Source: Arthrobacter sp. NicSoilC5
GTDB taxonomy: Bacteria > Actinomycetota > Actinomycetes > Actinomycetales > Micrococcaceae
Assembly: GCF_019977395.1 (NCBI RefSeq)
Contig: NZ_AP024660.1
Span: 3,658,001-3,722,000, forward strand
Direction of reading: 5' to 3'
DNA length: 64,000 bases
Position numbers and translations under genes: made by a program. Within the stretch, counting starts at the first letter, position 1, and each line of letters starts with the position of its first letter. Shown here in pieces: positions 43,828 through 53,181 of this stretch. Under the pieces are notes generated by a model that had not been told where the DNA came from, did not search any database, and saw only the letters and a list, made by a program, of their open reading frames with translations.

Positions 43828-43963
43828 ATGCTGCAATGCTCTGCTGTGCCCCTGCCCAAGGCGTACGACGGCGGAGAGCAGGGACGCGCCGTCGGCCGCG
43901 GTCAATGCAGGGCAGGCTCCGCGGAGGGTGGTCCTTCGACGCGCAGCCGCAGGGGAGCGGTGC

Positions 43964-44683
43964 CTAGTACCAGTTGTGCGCCAGGTGGAAGTTCAGTGCG
44001 CCGCAGGGGGACTGGTAGCTCTTCTTGATGTAATCCAGGCCCCAGTTGATCTGGGTGCGGTAGTTGGTGAGGTAGTCCGCGCCGGAGCTGGCCATCTTCT
44101 CGGCCGGGAGGGACTGGACGATTCCGTACGCCCCGCTGCTGGGATTGGTGGCCGTGGTGGTCCAGTCGGATTCCTTGGTCCACAGGGTCTGCAGGCACTG
44201 CATCTGGTCCGGTCCCCAGCCGAATGTGGCCAGCTGGCTGGCGGCGTAGGCCTGGGCGCCAGCGGGGTCGTTGACCGCGACGGCGGGTGCCGGCTCAGGA
44301 GCCGGGGCGGGCTCGGGTGCAGGTGCCGGTGCAGGCGCTGGCGCGGCCGGCGCGGGGGCGGCGGGTGCCGGGGCCGCGGGAGCGGGCTCCGCCGCCTGGG
44401 GCGCCACTGCGATTGCGGCGGGAGCGGGGCTCTCCACCGGGTTGGAGCGGATCTCGCTCTTCTCGATGCTCATCTGGGCATCGGACGCTGCCTGGGTTGC
44501 CTGGGTCGATGACACCGGGGCCATGCTGCTGGTGGCCTGGCCGGCTGCGCCGACCCCAACCAGCACCGCGCAGGATACTGCGAGGATTCCGGCCCTGCGG
44601 CCGAGGGTGGTTTTCTTTGCCTGCTGCGTGGCCTTATGTTTAGCCTTGGCATGCAGGCGTGCTTCTGCCGTGTTTTTGGACAT
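43964..44683 (-). CDS. Secreted lytic transglycosylase-like protein
   Basis: This 239-residue cell-wall protein has a basic N-terminus with one hydrophobic segment (about 30-52: AGILAVSCAVLVGVGAAG), a Pro/Ala/Glu repeat linker (about 85-135), and a C-terminal lysozyme/SLT-like domain (about 150-239). The domain contains LWTKESDW, with a likely catalytic Glu, and NPSSGAYGIVQSLP. It would cleave peptidoglycan outside the membrane. Upstream lies a c-di-AMP riboswitch, the usual control of Rpf-type and other wall-lytic genes in actinobacteria. The start at 44683 is preceded by GAGAGGCGATCAATC. Confidence 0.85.
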   Translation of the reverse strand: MSKNTAEARLHAKAKHKATQQAKKTTLGRRAGILAVSCAVLVGVGAAGQATSSMAPVSSTQATQAASDAQMSIEKSEIRSNPVESPAPAAIAVAPQAAEPAPAAPAPAAPAPAAPAPAPAPAPEPAPAPEPAPAVAVNDPAGAQAYAASQLATFGWGPDQMQCLQTLWTKESDWTTTATNPSSGAYGIVQSLPAEKMASSGADYLTNYRTQINWGLDYIKKSYQSPCGALNFHLAHNWY

Positions 44684-44690
44684 GATTGAT

Positions 44691-44860
44691 CGCCTCTCAC
44701 ACCTGCGGAGTTAGCTGTCGGGTTCGGATGAGGGCATCCGGCCGTACGGAAAAATCACGTACTGGCTTAACCCCAAGGGCAATCATTGCCCGGGACGGTG
44801 GGTCCCCCGCCTCTGCCGTTGCTCAATCGGAAATCCGGGGAAGCGGCAGAGCTTGGCGTC
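44691..44860 (-). promoter_or_regulatory. Cyclic di-AMP riboswitch (ydaO-yuaA class)
   Basis: Reading the minus strand, the conserved blocks of this riboswitch class appear in order: GCGGGGGACCCA, TTGGGGTTAAGCC, and CCGAACCCGACAGCTAAC followed by TCCGCAGG. A CTCTGCCG/CGGCAGAG stem precedes the first block, and distal CGCC/GGCG segments could close the element. It lies directly before the lytic transglycosylase gene. In this class c-di-AMP usually turns expression off. Exact ends are approximate. Confidence 0.85.
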
Positions 44861-45091
44861 AACCCGGGATATGCGGCCCGAACGGGGACCGCACCCAATC
44901 GACGGTACAGGAAGATTAAATGAAAGTCACATTTAGGTAACGGAAGTCACGGCCGGCAGCGCGTCGGGTTGTCTGACTGCGCCGGGAGTATCCCCGTAAT
45001 GGACTGCCGGGCCCCCGGGCACCATTCACCCCGGGCACTCGCGTGCCAGAGCATCATGCAGCCCAAGGCCGGGTCCCCGGGGCGTCCTCCG

Positions 45092-47203
45092 CTAGTGGCC
45101 GGTCAGTTCGTAGACCGTAGTGCCGCCCATGATCTGCGACGTGAAATTGGCTGCCACCCACTCCGCGATCCGGGTGGCAGCGTCCGAACCGGTGGTGGAG
45201 CGCATGGCTCCGCCACCGATAAAGTAATGGATCTCTCCCCGGGCTACCAGGTCCTGGAACTGCGCCAACGTGGGGGAGGGGTCGGTGCCGTTGAAGCCGC
45301 CCACCGCCATGACCGGCAGCTCCGTTGCCAGTTGGTAACCTGCGGCGTTGTTGGAGCCCACCACGGCCGCGGCCCACGTGTAGCTTGAGGCGCTGCTCTT
45401 GAGCGCGGCGACCAGGTCAGCCGACGGCGTGGGCGCACCCAGGAGGCCACCCACGCCACCCCCGCGGCCACCCGCGAAGCCCGCGCCGCCCTGGGCGTTC
45501 GGCTGCCGGAAGCCCTGCCCCGCACTGCCCGGGTTTGTGTTGCCTTGCCCCGCAATACCTGAACCGCCGGTGCTGTTCGGGCCGGACCCGTTCCGGCTGT
45601 TCCGGACGCCGGCGGGAGCACCACCTGGCCCAACGCCGAAGCCGGCCGTGGGGCCGGCACTGACGATTGCCCCGCTGTGCGGTGTGGAGGCCGTGGAGAT
45701 GGAGTAGGCCAGCGGTCCGGCGAGCGACGCCGTGATGGCCAGGGCCGCCGTCGCCCGCTGCACCGAACGCATACCCAGGAACTTGCTGAAACCGGCTCCT
45801 ACTGCCCCGGCCAGCCCGCCTGCAAGGACCACCCAGCGCAGCCACGGACCGTAGGCCGAGGTGGTGCCCAGCAGGGAGAACGCCGTCAGGGCTGCCGCGG
45901 CCACTGCGGCCCCGAGCACGATTGCGGCGGCCGCCTGCTGCCTGTGCTGCCACAGCAGGACTGCGCCCAGGCCGGTCAGCCCGGCGATGCCCGGCGCCAG
46001 CGCCACGGCGTAGTAGGGGTGGATGATGCCCGCCATGAAGCTGAACACCAGGCCGGTCACCAGCACCCAGGAGCCCCAGACCAGCACGGACGCGCGCACC
46101 GGATCCGTCCGCGGTGCCCGCCGGCCGACCCACAGCAGGCCGGCCGCAAGGATCAGGGCGGAAGGCAGCAGCCAGGCGATCTGGCCACCGAACTCGTTGT
46201 TGAACATCCGGAACAGGCCGGGAACGCCCCAGCCGTTGCCGCCGCCCACGCTGCCCGTTTCGTCGCCCGTCAGCCTGCCCAGTCCGTTGTAGCCGAGGGT
46301 CAGCTCCAGGATGGAGTTGTCCTGCGAACCGCCGATGTAGGGCCGCATGCCGGCCGGCGTCAGCTGCACGGCCACGAGCCACCAGCCCGCGGAAACCACC
46401 ATCGCCGCCCCGGCCGCGGCCAACCGCAGCAGGCGCCGGCCCAGCCTGCCCGGCCCCGCAACCGCGTAGGCCACGGCAAAACCGGGAACCACCAGCAGGA
46501 CCTGCAGTTGCTTGGTCAGGAATCCAAAGCCCAGAAACACCCCGGCCAGCAGGAGCCAGCGCAACCGGTCCTCCTGGACCGCGCGGAGGACCGCGTACGC
46601 GGCCGCCGTCATGAGCAGCACCAGCAGGGCATCCGGGTTGTTGAACCGGAACATCAGCGTGGCAACCGGGGTGAGGGCCAACACCGCGGCTCCCAGCAAG
46701 CCCGCCCGGTGGGCAGCGGTGGCATCTCCGGTGGCATGCACCGCGGTCCGGCGCACGGACAGGTAGAGCAGCCAGGCGGCCGCTACGCCCATCAGCGCCT
46801 GAGGAACCAGGATGCTCCACGGGTTCAGCCCAAACAGCCGGACCGACAACCCCATGACCCACAGGGACGCCGGCGGCTTGTCCACCGTGATGGAGTTGGC
46901 AGCGTCCGAGGAACCGAAGAACCAGGCCGTCCAGTCCTGCGAACCCGCCTGGGCCGCGGCGGAGTAGAAGGCGTTGGCCCAGCCGGACGCCCCGAGATTC
47001 CACAAGTACAGCGCCGCCGTGCCCGCCAGCACCGCTGCCAGTTCGAGGTTCCGCCGTCGGCCGAGGGGATCCCGGCGCCGGCTGCCGGGCCTGGTCCCCC
47101 GGGCCGTGGTGGCCCCGCCCCCTCCCGACGCGTGATGCAGGCGGGGGCGCGTGGACCCGGTTGTTGGGCCTGAAGTCATGGAGCTGGGGTAGCGGCTGGC
47201 CAT
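45092..47203 (-). CDS. GT39/ArnT-like membrane glycosyltransferase (second of pair)
   Basis: This 703-residue membrane protein has a luminal loop after helix 1 with SITVDKPPASLWVMG, a hallmark of this transferase group, then about 11-13 helices (FRFNNPDALLVLLM, HPYYAVALAPGIAGL). A Gly/Asn-rich extracellular loop (about 530-590) precedes a C-terminal soluble domain ending VYELTGH. It likely transfers a sugar from a polyprenyl phosphate donor to protein or wall polymer outside the membrane. The start may lie at 47203 or 47179. It follows its paralogue by 6 bases. Confidence 0.82.
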   Translation of the reverse strand: MASRYPSSMTSGPTTGSTRPRLHHASGGGGATTARGTRPGSRRRDPLGRRRNLELAAVLAGTAALYLWNLGASGWANAFYSAAAQAGSQDWTAWFFGSSDAANSITVDKPPASLWVMGLSVRLFGLNPWSILVPQALMGVAAAWLLYLSVRRTAVHATGDATAAHRAGLLGAAVLALTPVATLMFRFNNPDALLVLLMTAAAYAVLRAVQEDRLRWLLLAGVFLGFGFLTKQLQVLLVVPGFAVAYAVAGPGRLGRRLLRLAAAGAAMVVSAGWWLVAVQLTPAGMRPYIGGSQDNSILELTLGYNGLGRLTGDETGSVGGGNGWGVPGLFRMFNNEFGGQIAWLLPSALILAAGLLWVGRRAPRTDPVRASVLVWGSWVLVTGLVFSFMAGIIHPYYAVALAPGIAGLTGLGAVLLWQHRQQAAAAIVLGAAVAAAALTAFSLLGTTSAYGPWLRWVVLAGGLAGAVGAGFSKFLGMRSVQRATAALAITASLAGPLAYSISTASTPHSGAIVSAGPTAGFGVGPGGAPAGVRNSRNGSGPNSTGGSGIAGQGNTNPGSAGQGFRQPNAQGGAGFAGGRGGGVGGLLGAPTPSADLVAALKSSASSYTWAAAVVGSNNAAGYQLATELPVMAVGGFNGTDPSPTLAQFQDLVARGEIHYFIGGGAMRSTTGSDAATRIAEWVAANFTSQIMGGTTVYELTGH

Positions 47204-47209
47204 GGCGGG

Positions 47210-49312
47210 CTACTTGGCCAGGTCGTAGACGGTGGAATTGCCCACGGTCTGGGCCTGGAAGTTGGCCTGCACCCAGGCCGCCACCTCCGAGTTGCCGCCC
47301 CGGCCGCCCATCCCGCCACCCATGCCGCCGCCCTGGATGTAATATCCGATCTCACCCTTGGACACCATGTCCTGGAACTGGGCGAGCGTGGGGTACGGAT
47401 CCCCGCCGTTCCAGCCGCCGAGCGCGATGACGTTGGTGTTCGTGGCAAGTTCCAGGCTTGCTGCCTGGCTGGCGCCGGAGACGATCGCGGACCACTTCGT
47501 GGTGGTGGAGGAGAGCAGCGCGGTCACCGCGGCATCGGCCGTTCCCTCACCGGGGCCGCCGGCCCCGCCGGGACCACCGGCGCCGTCGGCTGCGCCGCCC
47601 ATTCCATTTGCGGGGTCAAACCCGTTTGCGGGGTCAAACCTGTCGGTTCCGGTGGCGGCGTCCGTGCCGCCGGTGCGGTCGCCGCGGAAACCAGCTGCCC
47701 GGTTCCCAAAGCCGCCTGTCGCCGAACCTGCAGGCCCCGACGTCGGAATGGAACCCGAATGCGCGGACGCTGCGGTGGCCACGGTCCAGGCACCCGCCCC
47801 GAGTCCTCCGGCCAGGAGGGATACGACGACGACGGCGGCAGCGCCCGCGCGCCGGAACCGTCCGGCGGTGCCGAGGCCGTCAACGCGGAGCAGCAGGCCG
47901 GCGGCGGCAAGGACGCCAAGGACGATGACGACGATGCGCAGCCAGGGGAGCCAGTACGCGTCGCGGCCCAGGAGGACAGCCGACCAGATGGAGGTGCCCA
48001 GGACCGTTGCGGCCAGGACAATCCTGGCCGGCCAGGACGCCCGGCCGCGCCAGAGTTCCACGGCACCGGTTCCCACCAGTGCCGCGATCCCCGGTGCCAG
48101 CGCCACAGAGTAGTAGGGGTGGACAATGCCGCTCATGAAGCTGAACACACCCGCGGTGACCAGGAGCCAGCCGCCCCACAGGATCAGCGACGCGCGGCCC
48201 ATCGAGGTGCGGACTTCCCTCCGGGTGAACCAGAGGCCGGCAACCAGCAGGACGAGGGCGGCGGGCAGCAGCCAGGACACTTCGCCGCCAAAGCTCGTCC
48301 CGAACATCCGCAGCAGGCCAGCAGCGCCGCCGAATCCACTGTTGCCGCCGCCGAAACCGCCGCCGGGCCCGCCGGCCGCTCCGCCGCCGGGCATGCCTTC
48401 ACCCGAGCCGGTGATGCGGGCCAGGCCGTTGTAGCCGAAGGTCAGCTCCAGGAAGCTGTTGGTGGTGGACCCGGCCATGTACGGGCGGGCTGAAGCCGGG
48501 GTCAGCTGGAAGAGGGCGATGTAGCTGCCGGCCACCACGATGATGCCTCCCAGTGCGCCCATGAGGTGTGCCAACCGGCGGCCGATCGGGGTAGGGGCGG
48601 CCCACAGGTAGGCCAGTCCCAGCGCCGGAACGACCAGGAAGCCCTGCAGCATCTTGGTGAGGAAAGCCAGCCCGATCACGGCTCCGGCCGCAACAAGCCA
48701 CTTCCAGCCAGCCCGTTCGATGGCCCGGATGGTGAAGTACGCCGCCAGCACCAGGCACAGGGTGAGCATGGCGTCGGGGTTGTTGAACTTGAACATGAGC
48801 GCAGCCACTGGCGTCAGCGCCAGCGCTCCGCCGGCCAGCAGGCCTGCGGCCGGTCCTGAGACCCTCTTGACCGCCAGGTAGAGGACGCCGACGGCGGCCA
48901 CGCCCATGAGTGCCTCGGGCACCAGCATGCTGAGGGACGAGAATCCGAACATGCGGCCCGCCAGGGCTGGAATCCACAGTGCCGCCGGGGGCTTGTCCAC
49001 CGTGATGGCGTTTCCGGCGTCGAGCGATCCGAAGAGGAACGCGGTCCAGTCCTTGGTGCCCGCCTGGATGGCGGCGGCGTAGAACGAGTTCCCGTAGCCG
49101 GTCGCTGCAAGGTTCCACAGGTACAGGACCGCCGTGGCCACCAGGAGCGCGGCGGCCGAGGGGCGCACCCAGCGCGGTTGGCTGCCGAACGCGTAGCGCG
49201 TCCAGCGCGGGGTGGGTTGTGGAGCTCCTGTGGCAGTGGCCGGCCCACCGGCGTTTGCGGGCAGCGGTGCGGCAGTTGAGCCGGCGCCTGCCGGTGAGAT
49301 GGTGGAGGTCAT
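47210..49312 (-). CDS. GT39/ArnT-like membrane glycosyltransferase (first of pair)
   Basis: This 700-residue paralogue of the next gene shares AITVDKPPAALWIPALAG, FKFNNPDAMLTLCLV, HPYYSVALAPGIAAL and the C-terminal soluble domain ending VYDLAK. The open frame extends upstream into the GT2 gene, but the ATG at 49312 overlaps the GT2 stop by 4 bases and gives the expected N-terminus. The donor is probably a polyprenyl-phosphate sugar made by the GT2-GtrA protein encoded just before. A Gly-rich region near residues 570-620 is low-complexity. Confidence 0.84.
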   Translation of the reverse strand: MTSTISPAGAGSTAAPLPANAGGPATATGAPQPTPRWTRYAFGSQPRWVRPSAAALLVATAVLYLWNLAATGYGNSFYAAAIQAGTKDWTAFLFGSLDAGNAITVDKPPAALWIPALAGRMFGFSSLSMLVPEALMGVAAVGVLYLAVKRVSGPAAGLLAGGALALTPVAALMFKFNNPDAMLTLCLVLAAYFTIRAIERAGWKWLVAAGAVIGLAFLTKMLQGFLVVPALGLAYLWAAPTPIGRRLAHLMGALGGIIVVAGSYIALFQLTPASARPYMAGSTTNSFLELTFGYNGLARITGSGEGMPGGGAAGGPGGGFGGGNSGFGGAAGLLRMFGTSFGGEVSWLLPAALVLLVAGLWFTRREVRTSMGRASLILWGGWLLVTAGVFSFMSGIVHPYYSVALAPGIAALVGTGAVELWRGRASWPARIVLAATVLGTSIWSAVLLGRDAYWLPWLRIVVIVLGVLAAAGLLLRVDGLGTAGRFRRAGAAAVVVVSLLAGGLGAGAWTVATAASAHSGSIPTSGPAGSATGGFGNRAAGFRGDRTGGTDAATGTDRFDPANGFDPANGMGGAADGAGGPGGAGGPGEGTADAAVTALLSSTTTKWSAIVSGASQAASLELATNTNVIALGGWNGGDPYPTLAQFQDMVSKGEIGYYIQGGGMGGGMGGRGGNSEVAAWVQANFQAQTVGNSTVYDLAK

Positions 49313-50652
49313 GGTGCACCCGTTTCTGTGGAGGTGGTGGCGTGGGTTGTCTTGTTGGTGCCGGCTCCCCGGAAGACCCAGAGCCGGAACAGCAGGAACC
49401 GCACTGCCGTGGCCGCCAGGTTCGCCGCGACCACGGTGAGGACTTCCATCCACCGGTCGGGCGTCGTGGTCCGGTGGACCAGGGCGAGCGCCCCGGAGGT
49501 GAGCACCAGGCCGATGCCGAACACAATCAAACCCTCAAAATGGTGCCGGACCGGGTTTCCGCCCTGGATCCCGAACGTGAAGCGCCGATTGGCCCCGGTA
49601 TTGGCCACGGCCGTGACCAGCAGGGCCAGGAAGTTGGCCAGCTGCGGATCCATGAAACCCCGGCAGAACAGGAAGATCAGCAGGTAGGCCAGCGTTGAGG
49701 CCGCGCCGATGGCGGCGAACCGGACCAGTTGGCCGAAGAGGCTGCTGCCGCGGGTCTGTTCGCCAGCCCGGGACGACGCCGGGAGCGGACCCCTGGCAAG
49801 GGCGGCGCGCAGTTCCGGAACCGGGATGCGGCCGTAGACCAGGTCCCTGGTGAGCCGGGCCATTCCGCGGACGTCGGCCAGCGCCGTGCGGACCACGTCC
49901 ACGCTGGAGTCGGGATCGTCGACCCAGTCCACGGGAACTTCGTGGACGCGCAGGCCGCAGCGCTCAGCCAGGACCAGCAGCTCGGTGTCGAAGAACCAGG
50001 AATTGTCAACGGTGTAGGGGAGGATCTGCTGCGCGACGTCGGCCCGGATGGCCTTGAACCCGCACTGGGCGTCACTGAACCGGGCTGCCATCAGCGAGTG
50101 GAGCATCAGGTTGTAGCTGCGCGAGATGAACTCCCGCTTGGGTCCGCGGACAACCCGGGAGTTGCGGGTCAGCCGGGTGCCGATTGCAAGGTCGGAATGG
50201 CCGGAAATCAGGGGGGCCAGCAACGGGGGCAGGGCTGCCAGGTCGGTGGAAAGGTCCACATCCATGTAGGCCAGGACCGGCGACGGGGACGCGAGCCATA
50301 CCTTGCGCAGCGCGTTCCCCCGGCCCTTCTCATCGAGGTGGACCACGGCGACCTCCGGGAACTCGCGGGCCAGCCGTTCGGCGATCGTCAGGGTCCCGTC
50401 CGTGCTGGCGTTGTCCGCCACGGTGATCCGGAAGCTGTGCGGAAAGGTGTCGCGCAGGTGTCCGTGGAGCCTGCGGAGGCATTCCTCAAGGTCGCGCTCC
50501 TCGTTGAAGACGGGGATGGTGACATCAAGGACGGGGACTGCGGTGCGGGTGTCCACGGGGGCGCGCCGTACGGCACGTCCCGGGGAGGGAAGGCCCGGCG
50601 GCGCCACCGCGGCGTCCTGCAGGGTTCCTGAAGTGTGGTCGGTGAGCGTCAT
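49309..50652 (-). CDS. GT2 polyprenyl-phosphate glycosyltransferase fused to GtrA
   Basis: This 447-residue protein has two domains. A cytosolic GT2 domain (about 40-280) has VTIPVFNEERDLEECL, VADNASTDGT, and AYMDVDLSTDL in place of the usual DxD. A C-terminal four-helix GtrA domain (about 305-430) begins LVRFAAIGAASTLAYLLIF. It probably makes a polyprenyl-phosphate hexose and flips it, feeding the two GT39 enzymes. It overlaps the first GT39 gene by 4 bases and lies about 74 bases after the histidine kinase. Confidence 0.86.
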   Translation of the reverse strand: MTLTDHTSGTLQDAAVAPPGLPSPGRAVRRAPVDTRTAVPVLDVTIPVFNEERDLEECLRRLHGHLRDTFPHSFRITVADNASTDGTLTIAERLAREFPEVAVVHLDEKGRGNALRKVWLASPSPVLAYMDVDLSTDLAALPPLLAPLISGHSDLAIGTRLTRNSRVVRGPKREFISRSYNLMLHSLMAARFSDAQCGFKAIRADVAQQILPYTVDNSWFFDTELLVLAERCGLRVHEVPVDWVDDPDSSVDVVRTALADVRGMARLTRDLVYGRIPVPELRAALARGPLPASSRAGEQTRGSSLFGQLVRFAAIGAASTLAYLLIFLFCRGFMDPQLANFLALLVTAVANTGANRRFTFGIQGGNPVRHHFEGLIVFGIGLVLTSGALALVHRTTTPDRWMEVLTVVAANLAATAVRFLLFRLWVFRGAGTNKTTHATTSTETGAP

Positions 50653-50726
50653 GCATCAAGAGTGGCGCCGCCTGATTTGAAGGCTTTAGGCACAACCTGT
50701 GACGCGGCTGTGTAAGTCAGGACGCT

Positions 50727-52202
50727 TCAGGGCTGCGCGGGCCCGGCCGCCGGAAGGCGGACCGCGAACTCGGTCCTGCCCGGACGTGACACCAGTTCCA
50801 CGGTGCCGCCGTGGGCCATGACAATCGATTCGACAATGGACAGACCCAGCCCTGAAGAACCCTCGGAGCCGGAACGGGCGGCATCGGCCCGGGTGAAGCG
50901 CGAGAAGATGCTGCCCTGGAATTCGGCCGGGATGCCGGGCCCGTCGTCGGCGACCGTGACCACCACACTGCCGTCGGCCGAGCGCATCACGCCGGTGGTC
51001 ACGGTGGTCCCGGCCGGGGTGTGCTTGCGGGCGTTGGAGAGCAGGTTGGCCAGCACCTGGTGGAGCTGAGTGGTGTCCCCGCGGACCGTGACGGGCTCGT
51101 CGGGCAACTGCAGCTGCCACGCGTGGTCCGGGGCCATGACCTTTTCGTCGCTGACAGTTTCCACCACCAGCTGGGTCAGGTCCACGTCCGTGGCTTCGGT
51201 TGCCTTGCCCTCATCCAGCCGTGCCAGCAGCAGCAGGTCCTCCACCAGCGCGGTCATGCGCTCCGACTGGCTTTGAACACGCCCCAGCGACTTCTGGCCG
51301 TCCTCGGTCAGGGGTTCGGTCATGCGCATCAGCTCGGTGTACCCGCGGATGGCGGTCAGCGGTGTTCGAAGTTCATGGGATGCGTCGGCAACGAACTGGC
51401 GCACCTTCGTCTCACTCCGCTGGCGTGCTTCCAGCGCACTGGAGACGTTGTCCAGCATCAGGTTCAGGGCGTGGCCCACGCTGCCCACCTCGGTGGTGGG
51501 ATGCGCCGCAGAGGGCGGCACGCGGACAGCGAGCGCAACCTCACCGGCGTCCAGGGGGAGCTTGGACACTTTGGTGGCGACGTCGGACAACTGTTCCAGC
51601 GGCCGCATGGTCCGGCGGATCAGGGCAGTGCCGGCCAGCCCGATCAGGACCAGGCCGCCCAGCGAAACCAGCACCATCGTCAGGACCAGCGAGGCCTCGG
51701 TGCTTTGTTTCGTTGCCAGTGGCAGGCCGGTGATCACAACATCGCCGTATGGGGTTTCGGTTGCCATCAGCCGGTAGTCGCCGTTGGACAGCTCACGGTC
51801 CACCGGCATGCCGTCGTGGGGGAGTGCCTGCAGGGTGGCCGCGTCCCGGGCGGTCAGGGCTGTGCGGGTGGCGTCCGAGGAGAGGAAGCCCGCTTCCCGG
51901 CTGACCTGTCCGCCCACCACCCTTGCATTGAGCGTTCCCACGCTTTGTCCGCGTGCGTCGAGGGGGTCGGGACGGCCGGAGGGGTTGCCTTCCGGCGGCC
52001 GGCCGCGGGATGCCAGCTTCAGCTGGGCGTCCAGCTGGTTGGTGAGGACCACATCCATGGAGGCATAGCTGACCACGCCGATCGCACTGGAGATTGCCAC
52101 CAGGAGGGCCATGGAGAGCAGGATCAGCCGGGTGCGGAGGTGCCAGGTGGAGGGGTTGAACCAGGAGCGGCCGGCAGGCCGGGGGACACCGGAAAGAGAC
52201 AC
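50727..52202 (-). CDS. Sensor histidine kinase
   Basis: This 491-residue membrane kinase has a transmembrane helix at about 25-47, an extracytoplasmic sensor region (about 48-165), a second helix (about 170-192), a HAMP segment, the phosphoacceptor motif FVADASHELRTPLT with His near residue 276, and an ATP-binding domain (VLANLLSNARKHT, VADDGPGIP, GLGLSIVESI). It belongs to the OmpR-partner (HPK1/3) group. It lies 13 bases after the response regulator gene. The nearby glycosyltransferases suggest envelope stress control, but this is inferred. Confidence 0.9.
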   Translation of the reverse strand: MSLSGVPRPAGRSWFNPSTWHLRTRLILLSMALLVAISSAIGVVSYASMDVVLTNQLDAQLKLASRGRPPEGNPSGRPDPLDARGQSVGTLNARVVGGQVSREAGFLSSDATRTALTARDAATLQALPHDGMPVDRELSNGDYRLMATETPYGDVVITGLPLATKQSTEASLVLTMVLVSLGGLVLIGLAGTALIRRTMRPLEQLSDVATKVSKLPLDAGEVALAVRVPPSAAHPTTEVGSVGHALNLMLDNVSSALEARQRSETKVRQFVADASHELRTPLTAIRGYTELMRMTEPLTEDGQKSLGRVQSQSERMTALVEDLLLLARLDEGKATEATDVDLTQLVVETVSDEKVMAPDHAWQLQLPDEPVTVRGDTTQLHQVLANLLSNARKHTPAGTTVTTGVMRSADGSVVVTVADDGPGIPAEFQGSIFSRFTRADAARSGSEGSSGLGLSIVESIVMAHGGTVELVSRPGRTEFAVRLPAAGPAQP

Positions 52203-52215
52203 GCGCTTCCTCCGG

Positions 52216-52956
52216 CTAGTCTGCTGGCTTGATGACGTAGCCCGCGCCGCGCACGGTGTGGATCATCGGCGGATGGTTCGCTTCGATCTTCTTGCGCAGG
52301 TAGGAGATGTACAGTTCCACGATGTTTGCCTGGCCACCGAAATCGTAATCCCACACGTGGTCAAGGATCTGGGCTTTGCTCACGACGCGTTTCGGGTTTT
52401 CCATCAGGTAGCGCAGGAGTTCGAACTGGGTGGCCGTCAGCGGGATGTCGTCCCCGGCACGGGTGACTTCCCGGGTGTCCACGTTGAGTACCAGGTCGCC
52501 CACCACCAGCTCGGCGGTGTCCATGGCAGCCACCCCGGAACGCTGGACCAGGCGGTGCAGGCGGAGCAGGACTTCCTCCATGCTGAAGGGCTTGGTGACA
52601 TAGTCGTCCCCGCCGGCGGCCAGCCCCACGATGCGGTCCTGGACGTCGTCCTTGGCCGTCAGGAAAAGCGCGGGTACCTCCGGCGCGAAGGCGCGGATCC
52701 TGCCCAGCAGCTCCACGCCGTCGAACCCTGGCAGCATGACATCGAGCACCAGGACGTCCGGGTGGAAGTCCTTGGCGAGCTTCACGGCAGTGGGCCCGTC
52801 GCCGGCCACGGCCACCGACCAGCCTGCCATGCGCAGGCCCATACTCATCAGTTCCGACAGGCTGGGCTCGTCATCCACCACCAGGGCGCGGATCGGGGAA
52901 CCGTCCGGGTGGGTGAGCTGGGGAAGGTTGTTGGTCATGGGGTGCGGGGATGCCAT
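52216..52956 (-). CDS. OmpR-family response regulator
   Basis: This 246-residue regulator has a receiver domain (about 22-135) with acidic pocket Asp28-Asp29, phosphoacceptor Asp72 in LVLDVMLPGFDG and Lys in YVTKPFS. A winged-helix trans_reg_C DNA-binding domain follows (about 150-246), ending VRGAGYVIKPAD. It is the first gene of the apparent operon with the kinase and glycosyltransferases. The divergent gene starts 225 bases away, so it may be a target. Confidence 0.92.
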   Translation of the reverse strand: MASPHPMTNNLPQLTHPDGSPIRALVVDDEPSLSELMSMGLRMAGWSVAVAGDGPTAVKLAKDFHPDVLVLDVMLPGFDGVELLGRIRAFAPEVPALFLTAKDDVQDRIVGLAAGGDDYVTKPFSMEEVLLRLHRLVQRSGVAAMDTAELVVGDLVLNVDTREVTRAGDDIPLTATQFELLRYLMENPKRVVSKAQILDHVWDYDFGGQANIVELYISYLRKKIEANHPPMIHTVRGAGYVIKPAD

Positions 52957-53181
52957 GGGACAACTCTCCGATCTGTCGGTTTGCCGATGCTTTGACGTTG
53001 CTGTGTTCCGGCTGTGAGCTCCAGCCTAGCCACCTGTGACCCGGCGAGGTGGCGGCCTGGCCTGTGCCCTGGCAGGTCACAGGCAGGCTTGGTCCGCCGC
53101 ACAGCCCCTGCACAGCAAAGCGGCACAGCCTGTTGGGACAACAGCGCCACCACCAACACCGACGACTTCTTGGAGAAAGCC

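Noticed and set aside
44271..44714. Ala/Gly-rich frame opposite the lytic transglycosylase
   Set aside because: It mirrors the Pro/Ala repeat linker and lacks any start signal or domain.
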